DNA of 64,000 bases, from assembly GCA_032622095.1 (NCBI GenBank), contig CP136067.1:193338052-193402051 (forward strand), given 5' to 3'. The stretch's first letter is position 1, and each line of letters opens with the position of its first letter. This document shows positions 47,150 through 57,703 of this stretch, in pieces. Under the pieces are notes generated by a model. The model ran no database searches. It had not been told where the DNA came from and saw nothing but the letters and a program-made list of their open reading frames with translations. This DNA comes from Siphonodentalium dalli. Lineage: Eukaryota > Mollusca > Scaphopoda > Gadilida > Siphonodentaliidae. The translations under genes were made by a program, and so were the position numbers.

Positions 47150-47293
47150 TGGTCGAAATTCAAAGTTAGTCACGGCAATAACATATTGTAAGCAATGACG
47201 TGTGAAATAACCGTGGCAAAATGATTGTGTGGAATCTAACATGCCAAAGCATTAAATTTGCCGTCGGATATTTTCCTAATTTCGAGTGTTGTT
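47150..47293. repeat. Diverged copy of the CCATGGCA MITE family
   Basis: CACGGCAATAAC, GTGGCAAAATG, GGAATCTAACATGCC and AAATTTGCCGTCGG correspond in order to 63250-63372. Confidence 0.6.
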
Positions 47294-47613
47294 ATACGAT
47301 CTAAATTCTAATTTCTGACCTTTTCCATCATTTTAGGCAGTGGTCACTAAGTTTGTCACATCTTAAATTCAACTGGAATAGTTGATAAGATGTAATATAG
47401 ATTCTTATGTTGTACGGACAACCTGTGCAATGGGTAGACACTCCGCTAACTGTTCGGTCCAACTCTGGCCACTTTGGGCCACGACGTAACTCTTCCGCCA
47501 TCAGAGTCCAGTAAGGCTGAAGGAGTCACTCTCACCAAAAAATGTGCTGAAGGGTACACAGGGTTTTAAAATGTACACAGGTTTGTGATCGGCATTAACA
47601 CCGGCCATTACTT

Positions 47614-48110
47614 AAGTGAACGTTCAGACGACCACAATTCGTAAGTGGAAGTAACCGGAAGTCGCAGGAAGTAACCGGTAGTTAGACTGTGCATGCTCAC
47701 GTCAAAATCGCAAGTCAAAAAATAATATCAAGCACTGTTTGATTTTAGATTTGAAATTGTGACGTATCCTGGGATATCTCCACTTGCGATGTAATCGCGG
47801 TATACATCGCGGTACATCGCGGTCATGTGTATGTATAACCTACAATATCATCATGTACATGTACGACAACATCGCAATTGTGTGAACAAACACTATCCAC
47901 GATTTTGTCAGGCCCAATTCCTTGTATGTATGTAAAATTTGTGGCTGTAAAGATCGCAGGGTAGTCAATCACATGCTTTATGAACAACCTACGATATCAT
48001 CATGTACGACGACATTGCAATCATGTGAACAGAGTCAACAGACTTTCCACGATCTCGTCTGGCCCGATTTCTCCACTTACGATTGTATCGTGGTTGTCTG
48101 AACATTCACT
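47614..48110. mobile_element. TIR element AGTGAACGTTCAGAC with internal tandem pair
   Basis: AGTGAACGTTCAGACGACCA at the left, inverted as AGTGAATGTTCAGACAACCA at the right (48091-48110), followed inward by CAATCGTAAGTGG. Inside, ACCTACAATATCATCATG... and AACAACCTACGATATCATC... form a tandem pair of about 157 bp. Flanks TTA and AAA do not settle the TSD. Confidence 0.65.
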
Positions 48111-48232
48111 AAATTGTGTTTATGAAAGTCTGGCGCCCATTGGCAGTGTGTTTTCAGTTCATTTTAATGTTCATTGGAATGTAAACAATTATTCTCTAAC
48201 AGAAATCATGGCAGATACGAAAACTAAACATC

Positions 48233-48388
48233 ATTTAGTGAACGTTCAGACGACCACGATTCAATCGTAAGTGGAAGGATTTCCGTCATGGGAAATAACC
48301 GGTAGAACTTAAGAATGTGTATACTCACGTCAATATCACAAGTAAAAAAATAATATCAAGCACTGTTTGATTTTAGATTCAAAACAAT
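48233..48388 (+). repeat. Left-end partial copy of the AGTGAACGTTCAGAC element
   Basis: TTTAGTGAACGTTCAGACGA through AATATCAAGCACTGTTTG repeats 47614-47755, then breaks into a different tandem repeat. Confidence 0.7.
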
Positions 48389-49250
48389 CATCTCCATGAT
48401 ATCAGGAGTGTAATCGTGTGGTTTAAGGATGTCACAAGTGGGGCCATTCGAGTCAGTGCTGTATAGAGATGAGAGGGACACAAAAGATTATATCTATATG
48501 GTTAGTGCCGATTTCCACCAGATTGATACATATTCTTCTCCGTGATACGAGGATCTTATCGTGTGGTTTAGATACACCAAATTGGTGCCCTATGGGTGAG
48601 AGATATTGGGACCTTAAATTTGATACGAATTTGTATACTCGCCAATTTTCACCAATTTCATATATATGCATCTCTAATCTCTAATGAGTCTTAGTGTGTG
48701 CAGGTTGAGTCCGAAATAGGGACGGGAGGGTCACCAAAACTGATACAAAATATTTTTAGTACCAATTACCATCAAATTCAGACACGTTCTTCTCAAATGA
48801 TACAAGAAATAAAATCGTGCTGTCTGTCTTTTTGTCTGTCTGTGTGCGTTCTATATATAACTTCACGCGGTACAATTCAGATGGCACCAAGGCGTTCTAA
48901 GAGGGGTAACTTTTTACAAGGAAGATAATGGTGCGGGTTAAAATTTTCTAAAATGACGCTGTTTGTGGGAGGGGAAATTTAAAAAATATGGTGAAACATT
49001 TTTGTCGCTGATTTCCACCAAACGAATACATAATCACCTTCGCAATATGGCATTGTTCGAGTCAGCGTTGCATCAACAATTGATTTAATAAACCAAATTC
49101 CACCAAATTCATACACGTTTTTCTCTAATGATATACCATGAATTGAATCACATTTGGTGTCGTTTGCGTCACGGATGGCGAGCGGATATGCACTATCATT
49201 GATAAGATTGCTATTCGCCGATATCCACATATTAGTTATATACAGTCACC
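48389..49250 (+). repeat. Degenerate tandem core units (TTCCACCAAATTCATACACG)
   Basis: Units of very roughly 120-150 bp with ATTTCCACCAAATTCATACA, TTCTTCTCTAATGATAC and ATCGTGTGGTTTA words recur at 48389, 48515, 48648, 48765, 49008 and 49095. A (GTCT)n block lies at 48820-48845. This could be the core of the Helitron-like element whose 3' end is at 50245, though 49250-50210 is not clearly part of it. Confidence 0.55.
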
Positions 49251-50217
49251 AGGCCATCTCCATATCATTTTAAGTAGTTGGGCGTTTACATTTCACAATC
49301 CCGACATATGGTGACCCACATAAGTCACTTGAACAATTATATCTTCTTAACAGTCATATTTATATGGGAATGGCAATCAAGGCATTCACACAATGAGCTA
49401 GCAAAAAGAGATAACTAGAAGAAGCATTAAACGTATATTTATCATTCTATTGAAGAGATACATATATTCGTGCAAACTGAGAGACCTCGAACCGTCAGAG
49501 GATTGCATATAATATATAATAAAAAAATTTAGTCTGTTCCATTCAATAAAGTTTCCACAAAAAGTTACAATTTGTCAAGAGATATGGAAGGCCTGTTCAA
49601 AAATAGTGGTCACAGTGTGCAGTCAAATATAGTTTCTTCTGATATACAAGAAAAAATGCAATTAGTAGCACAAGACTTTTCAGGATCCTACCAATACTGA
49701 CATCTGACAAGGGTTTTAGAACAGACTCATCGACTGACATAAACAACTCAAAATCTCGCTCTGTGCCTGGCACATGTAGCTGAGAATATTTAGCCAATAT
49801 ATAGCACCATGAACAGAGGAGCACCTGGAAATTTCTTTGAAACATCTGCATCTTCATGGAGATATGGTAGCCAAGTGTCCTCGAGATCTTAGTCCAACCC
49901 ACTAGATTGATTGATACATCTCAATATGTAAAACCCAATTATCATCTTTTATCGAACTAATGTGTTTATGATGTTCATGTATAATATTATAACGTCTAAT
50001 GTATACGCAGTTGTAAATAAATAAATACTTCATTATTGGTGGAACGGATTAATCGCGATAAACAGAATGACAATTGACAAGGTGAGCCACTACTTATATT
50101 CCATGACTAATAATCATGTTTTGTGATGCTATTTGAATTTACAATTTATGAGAAAACGTATAACACTTTAAGCAAGAGCATTCTCTATTCCCATCAAATA
50201 TCCACAGCATACATTAA
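49251..50217. other. Unassigned stretch
   Basis: A 101-codon minus-strand frame (49597-49902) shows no domain and no supporting splice structure. Otherwise AT-rich with nothing recognised. Confidence 0.4.
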
Positions 50218-50245
50218 CCTGGGCAACGCCGGGTAACCCTGCTAG
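50218..50245 (+). mobile_element. Helitron-type 3' terminus
   Basis: CCTGGGCAACGCCGGG (stem CCYGG/CCGGG) is followed by TAACCCTG and CTAG, then T. This is the same layout as the ends at 15453, 16075 and 61249. The matching 5' end is not certain. Confidence 0.65.
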
Positions 50246-50444
50246 TATATTACATGTATATAATTATGACAAATTATAAAAAATAGAATTTATTTAATCC
50301 ATTACATAAATATTTTCCATGTTCTTTCTCAGTTGACAACCGATGACAAAGCAGATGTTGTGATCAATGGATTGAATATTTAAATAGATTCTTTCCCATC
50401 TCAGGTCTAGTACTCTATGGTGGTTCATTTGTGACATGGTCAAT

Positions 50445-50906
50445 CAGCCCTGGGAATTAAGGAAAATTTGCCTAGGCAATATTTTTTCCTAGGTGAAAGA
50501 AATCGGCCTAGGCAAAAACAGATTTTACCTAGGCAATTTTGCAACAATATTGCCATCTCAAACCAATATGATTCAATAATAACCTGAAATGCTTAGTTAT
50601 TTTGGAGAACATTTCCAGGCCACTACTCATCAAATATATATTCCACAAATCATCTCCAAAACTAGTGCCCTTATGGGTAGCTAGTTAATGGCCCAGTGCC
50701 ATGGAAACAATTTTAGGACAATATATGTAAAGAGTTATTTAAGGAAGTCATTTTGGCTAAAGAGGTTCTATTTCTGATAGACACAAATCAATTTTAGTAA
50801 CCCAATAAACTTGTTTTACCTAAGCAATATAATTGCCTAGGCAAACTGATTTTGCCTCTGCTTTTACCTAGGCATTGCCTATTGCCTAGGCTAATTCCCA
50901 GGGCTG
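50445..50906. mobile_element. 462-bp TIR element with many GCCTAGGCAA motifs
   Basis: The ends are CAGCCCTGGGAATTA in inverted orientation. GTCAAT precedes and GTCATT follows, a possible 6-bp duplication with one mismatch. About nine CCTAGG-centred words (GCCTAGGCAA, ACCTAGGCA) cluster in both ends and are absent from the middle, as expected for subterminal transposase sites. Confidence 0.7.
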
Positions 50907-50918
50907 GTCATTATATCC

Positions 50919-51962
50919 CCCCCCCCCCCCAAATATTATCTCGACAGGTGGACATATTATCTCGATGTCACAACTTGGGCCTGTCTACTGGATCAATTGA
51001 GTTGTCAGGAACCATTCGCGAAAGGAGATTCAGGTTCAGTATGTAATGAACATTTAAAAAAAGATAATGTAGGCTATTCCAGCTATAAAGGACTTTTATA
51101 CAACAATTTGATATTTCCCAGATCACACAACCACTTTCAAATCGAAATGTGTTTCATTTGTCCCTTACCCTGACCCTATCCGGAACATGGTGATACAGTT
51201 CAGGACTCGATGAGGCAAGTGGGAATGCGGAAAGTGACCTGACCATAACCATAAACATAACTGGCATGGACAGGATATTCAACCTTTTCCCATGACTGAG
51301 ACGGTAACGGGGTGGCAATTGATTGGACATCGTCGTGATGAGATGGGACATGACAAGTTGGGTGGGATTCTAGACTAATATAAGTCTGCATGACCCGAAT
51401 GGAAAAGTAGCAGACATGGACATTAACCTAAACCTTAACACTGAGCCTACTAGTATAATCCTAACCATAATCAGAACTTGACGGGATACTAACCCTGACT
51501 GGTGTGGGATGGTAAATTATGGACCCTAACCCTAACCTTGACCTAACGCTAATCAAAACTGGGATGGCCCAACCCATCGCACCATTTATTTGGTCAATAC
51601 CGATTGTTTCTGAATAAGGAATATGCGTATACAGTGTAATGGTGAGGTTATTGTCAAATTCGCACTGAACTGTATAGCATACTGAGTCGTACTGACCAAT
51701 GATATAATTTCTTGTGCCATATAGCGGTAGTTATAGGAACATTAGGCTATGCTGTATTTTAAGCACATTTATATATTGATGTATCTCAAGATATTATCTC
51801 GAGATGTGTTTGTCGATACCTCGAGTTGTGTATGTCGAGATCTTGAGAAAATAACTAGAGATTTCATCATACCGGTAATATGTTGAGATCACGATAACGT
51901 CGAGATGTATTTGTAATATGTTGAGATGTCAAGATAATATGTGGAGATAATATCTGGAGGGA
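50919..51962. mobile_element. TIR element with TATTATCTCGA subterminal repeats; telomere-like interior
   Basis: The left end is a C run, then AAATATTATCTCGACAGG; the right end, inverted, is CCCTCCAGATATTATCTCC. Both ends hold repeated TCGAGAT/ATCTCGA words (50934-50975 and 51785-51950). The interior (51160-51560) is rich in CCTAACC-like words, including CCCTAACCCTAACC at 51524-51537. No TSD confirmed and no coding frame. Confidence 0.55.
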
Positions 51963-53299
51963 AAAAATGTTTGCTCTGTGCCAAGAAAGCTCACTAAAAA
52001 TTATCAGTCTGTTTTTCAGGACTTTGAAGTTGCATTGAATGACAACTGACTTTGAAGTAGGAATGTGGAAAGCAGCTCGGAGTTTTCGCCAAAATTGACA
52101 CACACGTATGTAACTTCCACTGTGTTCAGGTTGTTTGGCTGTGTTGATGAGCCGGTCCAAAGCCAGGAAAAAATTATGTTGGTAGTTTTTTTTCTAATAT
52201 TAATTAAGCACACATCGGTGTAACAATATTTCCTGTTTCTTAATCCCCTATTTGTGAAAAACCAAGAAAGCTACAAAGTGATGTAATCCTCTTTGACACC
52301 AAACAATGTGGCAAACTGTTGGACACAGAGAATGACACTTGTTTAATGCAAATGCCATGCATGACGCTAACCTACATGGTGTGTCGATTTCTCTTGGGTC
52401 TGACTACTTTGTTTAGGGTTGACTTCTCCAGATACCATTGGAAGGACTGTCTATGTATATTTTTAAACTCATATCATGGGGTAGCCTTTATACTGATATT
52501 TTTTTTGTGTTTTAATAACCCTCCCCGACACAACCCTGTGTCAGAGTGTGAGGCAGTGTAATTTGGACATCTATTAACCACAATATTGCATTACCTGTAC
52601 ATATCATTGAGATGACTATAGTATACATAAGTTCTAAAGTTAAAATAGGGCATAAACATGGACATGGGGATATCCAGTGGAGCAATCCTGAACACATGAA
52701 TTTTAAATTGGGGTTCTATAACTTCTATTCCATCTGAAATAACATGGCAAAAGCCATCTGTTGACCATTGCAACAGAAAACATGTATGATATAAATATTG
52801 TAACTTTGCTTTGTAAAATTTTATCATCAATATACATTTGCCCATGTATGTTCGACATTGTCCCGTTAATTTTGGGGCAATCCCGGCTTAGAGTTTGTCT
52901 GGCAAATATCACATATACACCTATGTGAATGTTTTGTGGTTAGGCCATTCCCATGATATTTCAGTGGACACTATATATTGGTATTGTGAATTGTGGTTCC
53001 TCCTGTTATAAATGCATGACCCAAAGCAAAAGGCAGAAAGAAATATATGAGGAATGAATAAATTAATTTAGATCAACCAAATTGATGGCATTGTGGAATA
53101 GTGTTAGGGTAAAAATAAAAATGAATTTTACTTTCACTGTAAATTACTGCCAAATTTGTCTAAAATAAAATGCTATTCATTACTATACCGGGTATATGTA
53201 AATGCTTAAAATCACTGTATTTTTATCATTTTGATTTCCAGAATCTGACTGGGATATCTCACTGATATGACTCTGGGTTTATCCGTAGAGATCATATGG
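51963..53299. other. Unassigned stretch
   Basis: Several short frames on both strands without domains. Nothing supportable. Confidence 0.5.
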
Positions 53300-53600
53300 A
53301 ACACCAGTTCAAAACATCATTAACATGGGAAATTTTTGATGTTCTGATAGGTCACAGAGAACTTAGTAAAACTAATAACACAGGTAGTATATTTCTTAGT
53401 TTCTTCGTTCTCCTTAATAATATATTTCACAGTAGGTGAAGGTCTCAGATCTAGATTCCATCATTAGATGATTTGTTTCAGCCAATTTTGCTTTGGATTT
53501 TTCCCTGGGCAATCAAATAAATTCTTTAAAGGTCCCCTTTAGAACATAAAAAATTTCCCATGTTTTGAACTGTTGAAATATGATCACCATGGGCACAGCC
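53300..53600. repeat. Inverted repeat CAGTTCAAAACAT, arms about 40 bp
   Basis: CAGTTCAAAACATCATTAACA through GGGAAATTTTTGATGTTCT (53306-53345) is inverted at 53541-53577 with a 6-bp deletion. The spacer is about 195 bp. Possible foldback. Confidence 0.5.
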
Positions 53601-53867
53601 GAGTAGAGATTCATGGCATGATCTATGTTAGAACTTGCTCACTGTCACGTTAGTGTACCGTTACTTGTGTGCTTTTTTACAAACACAATAATAGGTACTA
53701 ATTTATATGAAATCTCCGTTTATTACTTTATAATGTCAGCTTTGGATTTTTTTTCTCGAGGAAAAGTTTAAACATTAAACCCATTATTATGGTTCTTTTA
53801 GCAGCCCTTTAAATAGACTAACATCTCTATCATATTAGCAGACCTAAACTTCGTCTCTGCCCTCTAA
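53601..53867. other. Unassigned
   Basis: No feature recognised. Confidence 0.4.
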
Positions 53868-54283
53868 TACATAATAATATAATAATGAGTTTTTATATAG
53901 CGCTTAACCAATTAATAAATAATTGTTCTAAGACGGTAATGACAATTATTACCCTGATGAGCCTTAACACTCAGTAACAATCTACTGCTGCCCGGGGACA
54001 GTGGAAGGTACAGCCACAATGTGGCTAGCATACTAACAAGATCTGTCACTGCTCATAACACATGGGTGGTGCAAAACAGTCACAGTATGAGTGTCCTTGA
54101 TCAAGGGTCACAACTTGGCATGAAATTTGAAGAGCGTACAATCCAATGATTGCACGCCAATCAATTCGACCAAGCCACTGCTGTGTGAAACTCACATTAG
54201 GCCACCGACGGGCTGCAAACTCCTCTAGCTGTGTTGACGGCAAAGACAAGTCTGATGCACTAACCACTTGACACAGAGCTCCA
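53868..54283 (-). mobile_element. tRNA-headed SINE with (ATT)n tail
   Basis: Minus strand: the head GTGTCAAGTGGTTAGTGCAT (near 54275) resembles a tRNA box A. The 3' region reads TTAAGCGCTATATAAAAAC and ends in ATTATTATATTATTAT. The GCGCTATATAAA word followed by an ATT microsatellite tail is a known LINE-shared tail type in animal SINEs. Length about 415 bp. Box B is weak and no target duplication was found. Confidence 0.65.
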
Positions 54284-54918
54284 TATGGGATGTTTGGTCA
54301 ATGGTGGTTAATAATTAATGGACAACTCATTATGACAAATGTTTCAATCAATAGATGGCCAATGAATTTGTTCATGTACATTGAAGCACTGAACACTAAA
54401 GCAAGCCAGTGTCTTCATAAATCTAATATCTAGTATGTCCCGATACTTGAATCTTTACTTTAGCATTGACTGGCTATGCTCATAGAGATTACTTTTTAAT
54501 GTTCTAACCAGGAATTTATAACATTGATAAATAACACAGATAATATATTTCTTAGTTAATACCTTTTCCTTAATGTAATTTACCAAATGTGGATGTCCCA
54601 GCTCTAAATACAATGTAGTAGGATGCTTAAGATTCACACTGTACTACAACTGTCAAGGCAGCGGCTTCAATTGCTATCCCGCATAAATGGTATTGTTAGT
54701 TATTTTCTGGTTATTGAAATGCTTTTCAAATCATGCTACATACATGTATGTAAGACAAATTACGGGTCCATTATTTATTAAACAATCCTCTGGTTTACAA
54801 TGACCAAAACCAATCCAATGGCACGTCAGTAATAGGTCTTTAAGTTGTTATAATACCCACACAAATCACTATCTATATATGTTATGTAATGTTCCCAATC
54901 ATAGTATTATATGTCTTG
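54284..54918. other. Unassigned
   Basis: 54530-54575 shares AACACAGATAATATATTTCT with 53378-53400 (AACACAGGTAGTATATTTCT), a small diverged repeat. Nothing else recognised. Confidence 0.4.
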
Positions 54919-55040
54919 CAGCCCTCAAAATTAGGAAAAATATCCCATGACAAATTTAATGCTGTTGCATGTTAGATGCCACATGTTGCCATGGCATTTC
55001 CCATGGCATTGCTTATTTCCATGGCAAATTTTGAGTACTG
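54919..55040. mobile_element. 122-bp MITE, CCATGGCA family, 7-bp TSD
   Basis: Ends CAGCCCTCAAAATT and, inverted, CAGTACTCAAAATT. TGTCTTG abuts both ends (54912-54918 and 55041-55047). The interior holds three CCATGGCA words. Other copies: 63250-63372, 47150-47293 and a relic at 31362-31430. Confidence 0.8.
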
Positions 55041-55392
55041 TGTCTTGCTTTAAGTCAGTGTGTGTAAACACATACTGGTACCATGTAAACATACAATCAG
55101 ACATAATCAATCTATATCATAGCCTCGTTGACTTGTAATTTCTTGGAAGTCATGTGAGCTTCTTCATCTTAGAGTAAGTTAACAAAATTTTACTACTGCC
55201 ATTAACTTTTATTTGTTCCTACTGAGTCTTGCTAAGAAATGTGTTGACACTGATGTAATACATTTTTAAAGTAATGTATAATAATATTCCCTTCTATCTG
55301 TTTCAGACTATCATATGAATACCATTTGAATAGTCAATTTGAAGTTTATTGAGACTGGATTTACTGGTAAGTTCAAGAATTTTTAACAAAAA
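55041..55392. other. Unassigned
   Basis: No feature recognised apart from the TSD at its left edge. Confidence 0.45.
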
Positions 55393-56313
55393 GGGAGACT
55401 GTACCTAAATCCAGCCATTTATGGGGCCATCTCCTACTATATTCAACTGAAAATGTGCAACGAATGAATGAATTTCAGTCAGCGATGAGTGCAAAATAAA
55501 CTAATGTACTCTATAAACAATGTAAAACAATATGATAATTATAATGAAAATGAGTAAATTGCCTTTTTGCTCATTTTAGTTATAAATATCATATCATTTT
55601 ACATCATTCCTGGAGTACATTAGTGTATATTACAATCATCGCTGACTCAAATTCATTCTTTTCTTGCATATTTTCAGTTGAATATAGTAGGAGACAGGGA
55701 CCAGCCAAGAGGGCGACGTGGGTGAAGAAGTCTCCCTATTCTTGCTCACTTCGCCCTAATTTTGCAGCCGGGCGAAGTTTAAGTCACCCTGAAAGTTGAC
55801 CAACGAAAATCGGCAAAATATTCACCCTAATTTACTGCCAACATTGAACATTGATTGAACCCAGTTATCCATTGACACTGTTGTAGATAACACCATAGTT
55901 ACTATTAACATCTGTATTAATCTGATTTGGGAGCATTTTCACACCTGAGTGTTGATTGCAGACTGCTGTGAATACGGGTTAGTCTCCGAATGCCAGTCAA
56001 CTTTCAGTGTGAAAATTAATTAGTGGGATGACCTTCTCGATCTGGATTGACGCAGGTCATTATCCCAGCCCAATCTTTTGCCCAAATGGAAGTTTATGAT
56101 AATGGTCGATTGAACAATTGGACGTTGAGTTGAGGTTTTTATTCATATCCATTATTTGCATAGCTTACTCATTTTATATGTGAAATTATATACAATAATA
56201 TAATTCTAGTCTAATGTCCAGACAAACGACCCATTGCATCGAGAAACTCCATTTTGTCAATTTCTCCTCCTCTATGAACTCGCTTATAGTGGCCGATGCT
56301 GTTCTCGATGGCT

Positions 56314-56652
56314 CTATATTTTCTCTTTCTTGGAGCAACTTTTCCACCACATGCCAATTGAATATATGTTGTACACAGTCCTAGAATCTGACTTGACAAT
56401 CTGCTTCATTTTCGACATTATGAGTTTTGCGCTGAGTTTGTCGGGATCTGCTTCGTGATTATGCGGCTTTCCTACACTTGTCACTATGTCATCCTTGGTG
56501 TTGACTGTACCTGGACACCATCTAACGCAACATGTCCAGTGGATACTGTCACTCTTTCTAGTTTTAATACGATATTTGTGACAATCAAACAGCAGATTCC
56601 TCCCTCCTTTTCTGTTCTCGATAAATGAAACATTAACCTGAACATTAGCCAT
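56314..56652 (-). CDS. FLYWCH-type zinc-finger protein, transposon-borne
   Basis: Starts at an ATG (56652-56650) as MANVQVNVSFIENRKG; 112 codons. Residues about 8-68 fit a FLYWCH zinc finger: a GGRNLLFDCHKYR segment (16-28), the Trp-x-Cys signature (W39, C41), second Cys C46, and the closing His-x-His (H64, H66). FLYWCH domains bind DNA or protein and occur in insect chromatin factors and in MULE-type transposases. The frame ends at 56314. A different minus frame (56399-56211) stays open past that stop with a basic CGGKVAPRKRKYRAIEN stretch, so a frameshift or an unspliced junction may have cut a longer protein. It lies inside the 55695-58662 transposon, and a retroelement sits about 50 bp upstream, between it and the right TIR, probably removing its promoter. 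Confidence 0.75.
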   Translation of the reverse strand: MANVQVNVSFIENRKGGRNLLFDCHKYRIKTRKSDSIHWTCCVRWCPGTVNTKDDIVTSVGKPHNHEADPDKLSAKLIMSKMKQIVKSDSRTVYNIYSIGMWWKSCSKKEKI

Positions 56653-56660
56653 TATTATGA

Positions 56661-56690
56661 AAGATTATGAAAGATTATGAGAATATCACT
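56661..56690 (+). repeat. Short tandem AAGATTATGA units
   Basis: AAGATTATGA is repeated exactly at 56661-56670 and 56671-56680, preceded by the related ATTATTATGA. It lies between the FLYWCH start codon and the retroelement's left target duplication. Confidence 0.6.
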
Positions 56691-56760
56691 GAGGTTGAAG
56701 TAAATTTTTTTTTTTTTTTTTTTTTTTTTTTATTGGGTTGTTTTGGGGTAGCTAGCCGCG

Positions 56761-56798
56761 GGATTGTCGAAAGGGCCGAAGGGCCCTTTCCTTAATCC
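56761..56798 (-). promoter_or_regulatory. 3' UTR stem-loop of the retroelement
   Basis: GAAAGGGCC (56769-56777), loop GAAG, GGCCCTTTC (56782-56790) form a perfect 9-bp stem. An outer 5-bp stem GGATT/AATCC closes around 3-nt internal loops. It lies about 40-65 nt from the poly(A). A position so near the tail suggests a reverse-transcriptase recognition or RNA-stability element; this is inference. Confidence 0.65.
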
Positions 56799-56875
56799 CT
56801 CATGTTTTTGCTTTTATTAGAAATACGAGGGGGGGGGAGGGAAATGAAAAAAAGATAGCAATTTGGTGATATTTC

Positions 56876-57703
56876 CTATTTTTTCTTCTTTCTCTTCTTT
56901 TTTGGATTAGGCTTCTTTGTTGATGACTGCGGAGATGGAGGAGGAGGACGAGATGTCAGCTCCAAGAGGCGTTCAATTTCTTTGGTTTGTCGTTCAATTT
57001 CTTCGGTTTGTCTCCTTTGTTCTTCTTGACGTTTCTTTTGCGTTCCTTTCAGGAACTCCATTTCCCTTTCACAAGCGGCGGCAGATTCTTCCATAGAGCG
57101 GGTGGAGTCTGCGCTGTTGTTGTTGGTGCTGGTGGAGCTGGAGGACACCGGGATGTGCTGGTAATCCGGTGTCCGTGGTGTAAAGCTGTCCAGTTCCACG
57201 TCGAAACTGGCGGCAGGAACATCAGGGGTGGTATCTGCGTCCCTGTCTCCGCTCGTCTCTGTGTCGACAGCAGGGACCTCCGGCAGATCTACGGAGTCCC
57301 TGCTAGCTGGTCTGATGTCACCTGTCTCCATGCAGGCCGGGTCGTCTGGGCGTCTCTCAGACAACTCCGGCCTACCGGCTGTGACACTGGATGGCTGAAC
57401 CACACGGGGAGGGGTGACCGGCAGATCAACAGTCACCCCCTTCTTTTTCTTCCATTTCGCCCGTCTGGCTGCGTCCCTTCTCCTTCGAGCTGGCGTCTTT
57501 TTCTTAGGAGGCTCCTCTTTCATTGTACGGCTGGTCTTGGCGTTCCTGCTCCGGGTAGAAGATCTCTGGATACCAGCATCCTCCGTCCGGAATTCAACAC
57601 AAAGAGTCAAATAGCCCCTGTTAGACTGGAGATTCCAGCTAACAATGTCCGCAATTTGAGATCTCTGTATTGCAGCTAACGCGGAGTCAGGGATTAGCTC
57701 CAT
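56876..57703 (-). CDS. ORF1/gag-like basic coiled-coil protein of the retroelement
   Basis: 275 codons from the first ATG (57703-57701); the frame is open four codons further, to a GTG. Residues about 15-40 (IADIVSWNLQSNRGYLTLCVEF) alternate like beta-strands. Residues 65-88 are strongly basic (PPKKKTPARRRRD, then KWKKKK), likely nucleic-acid binding or nuclear-localising. Residues 95-200 are acidic, proline- and serine/threonine-rich, probably disordered. About 205-250 form a predicted coiled coil (EMEFLKGTQKKRQEE..., heptad-like EEIERQTKEIERL). The C-terminus is P-rich, then KKKRKKKK. Coiled coil plus basic patch resembles LINE ORF1 or gag-like proteins. There is no zinc knuckle, RRM or reverse transcriptase. 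It is GC-richer than its surroundings. I cannot name a family; a captured cellular protein is possible. Confidence 0.7.
   Translation of the reverse strand: MELIPDSALAAIQRSQIADIVSWNLQSNRGYLTLCVEFRTEDAGIQRSSTRSRNAKTSRTMKEEPPKKKTPARRRRDAARRAKWKKKKGVTVDLPVTPPRVVQPSSVTAGRPELSERRPDDPACMETGDIRPASRDSVDLPEVPAVDTETSGDRDADTTPDVPAASFDVELDSFTPRTPDYQHIPVSSSSTSTNNNSADSTRSMEESAAACEREMEFLKGTQKKRQEEQRRQTEEIERQTKEIERLLELTSRPPPPSPQSSTKKPNPKKKRKKKK

Noticed and set aside
48000-48120. Possible CRISPR-like spaced repeats.
   Set aside because: The repeats are a two-unit tandem pair inside a TIR element in eukaryotic DNA; no regular short repeats with unique spacers.
49597-49902. 101-codon minus-strand frame.
   Set aside because: No domain, homology or splice context; the alternative frame in the same stretch looks equally plausible, so there is no support for either.
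54040-54290. Minus-strand 73-codon frame as a gene.
   Set aside because: It lies inside the tRNA-headed SINE at 53868-54283.
56987-57679. 230-codon plus-strand frame.
   Set aside because: It is the antisense shadow of the retroelement protein on the minus strand; its composition follows from the basic and acidic stretches read backwards.
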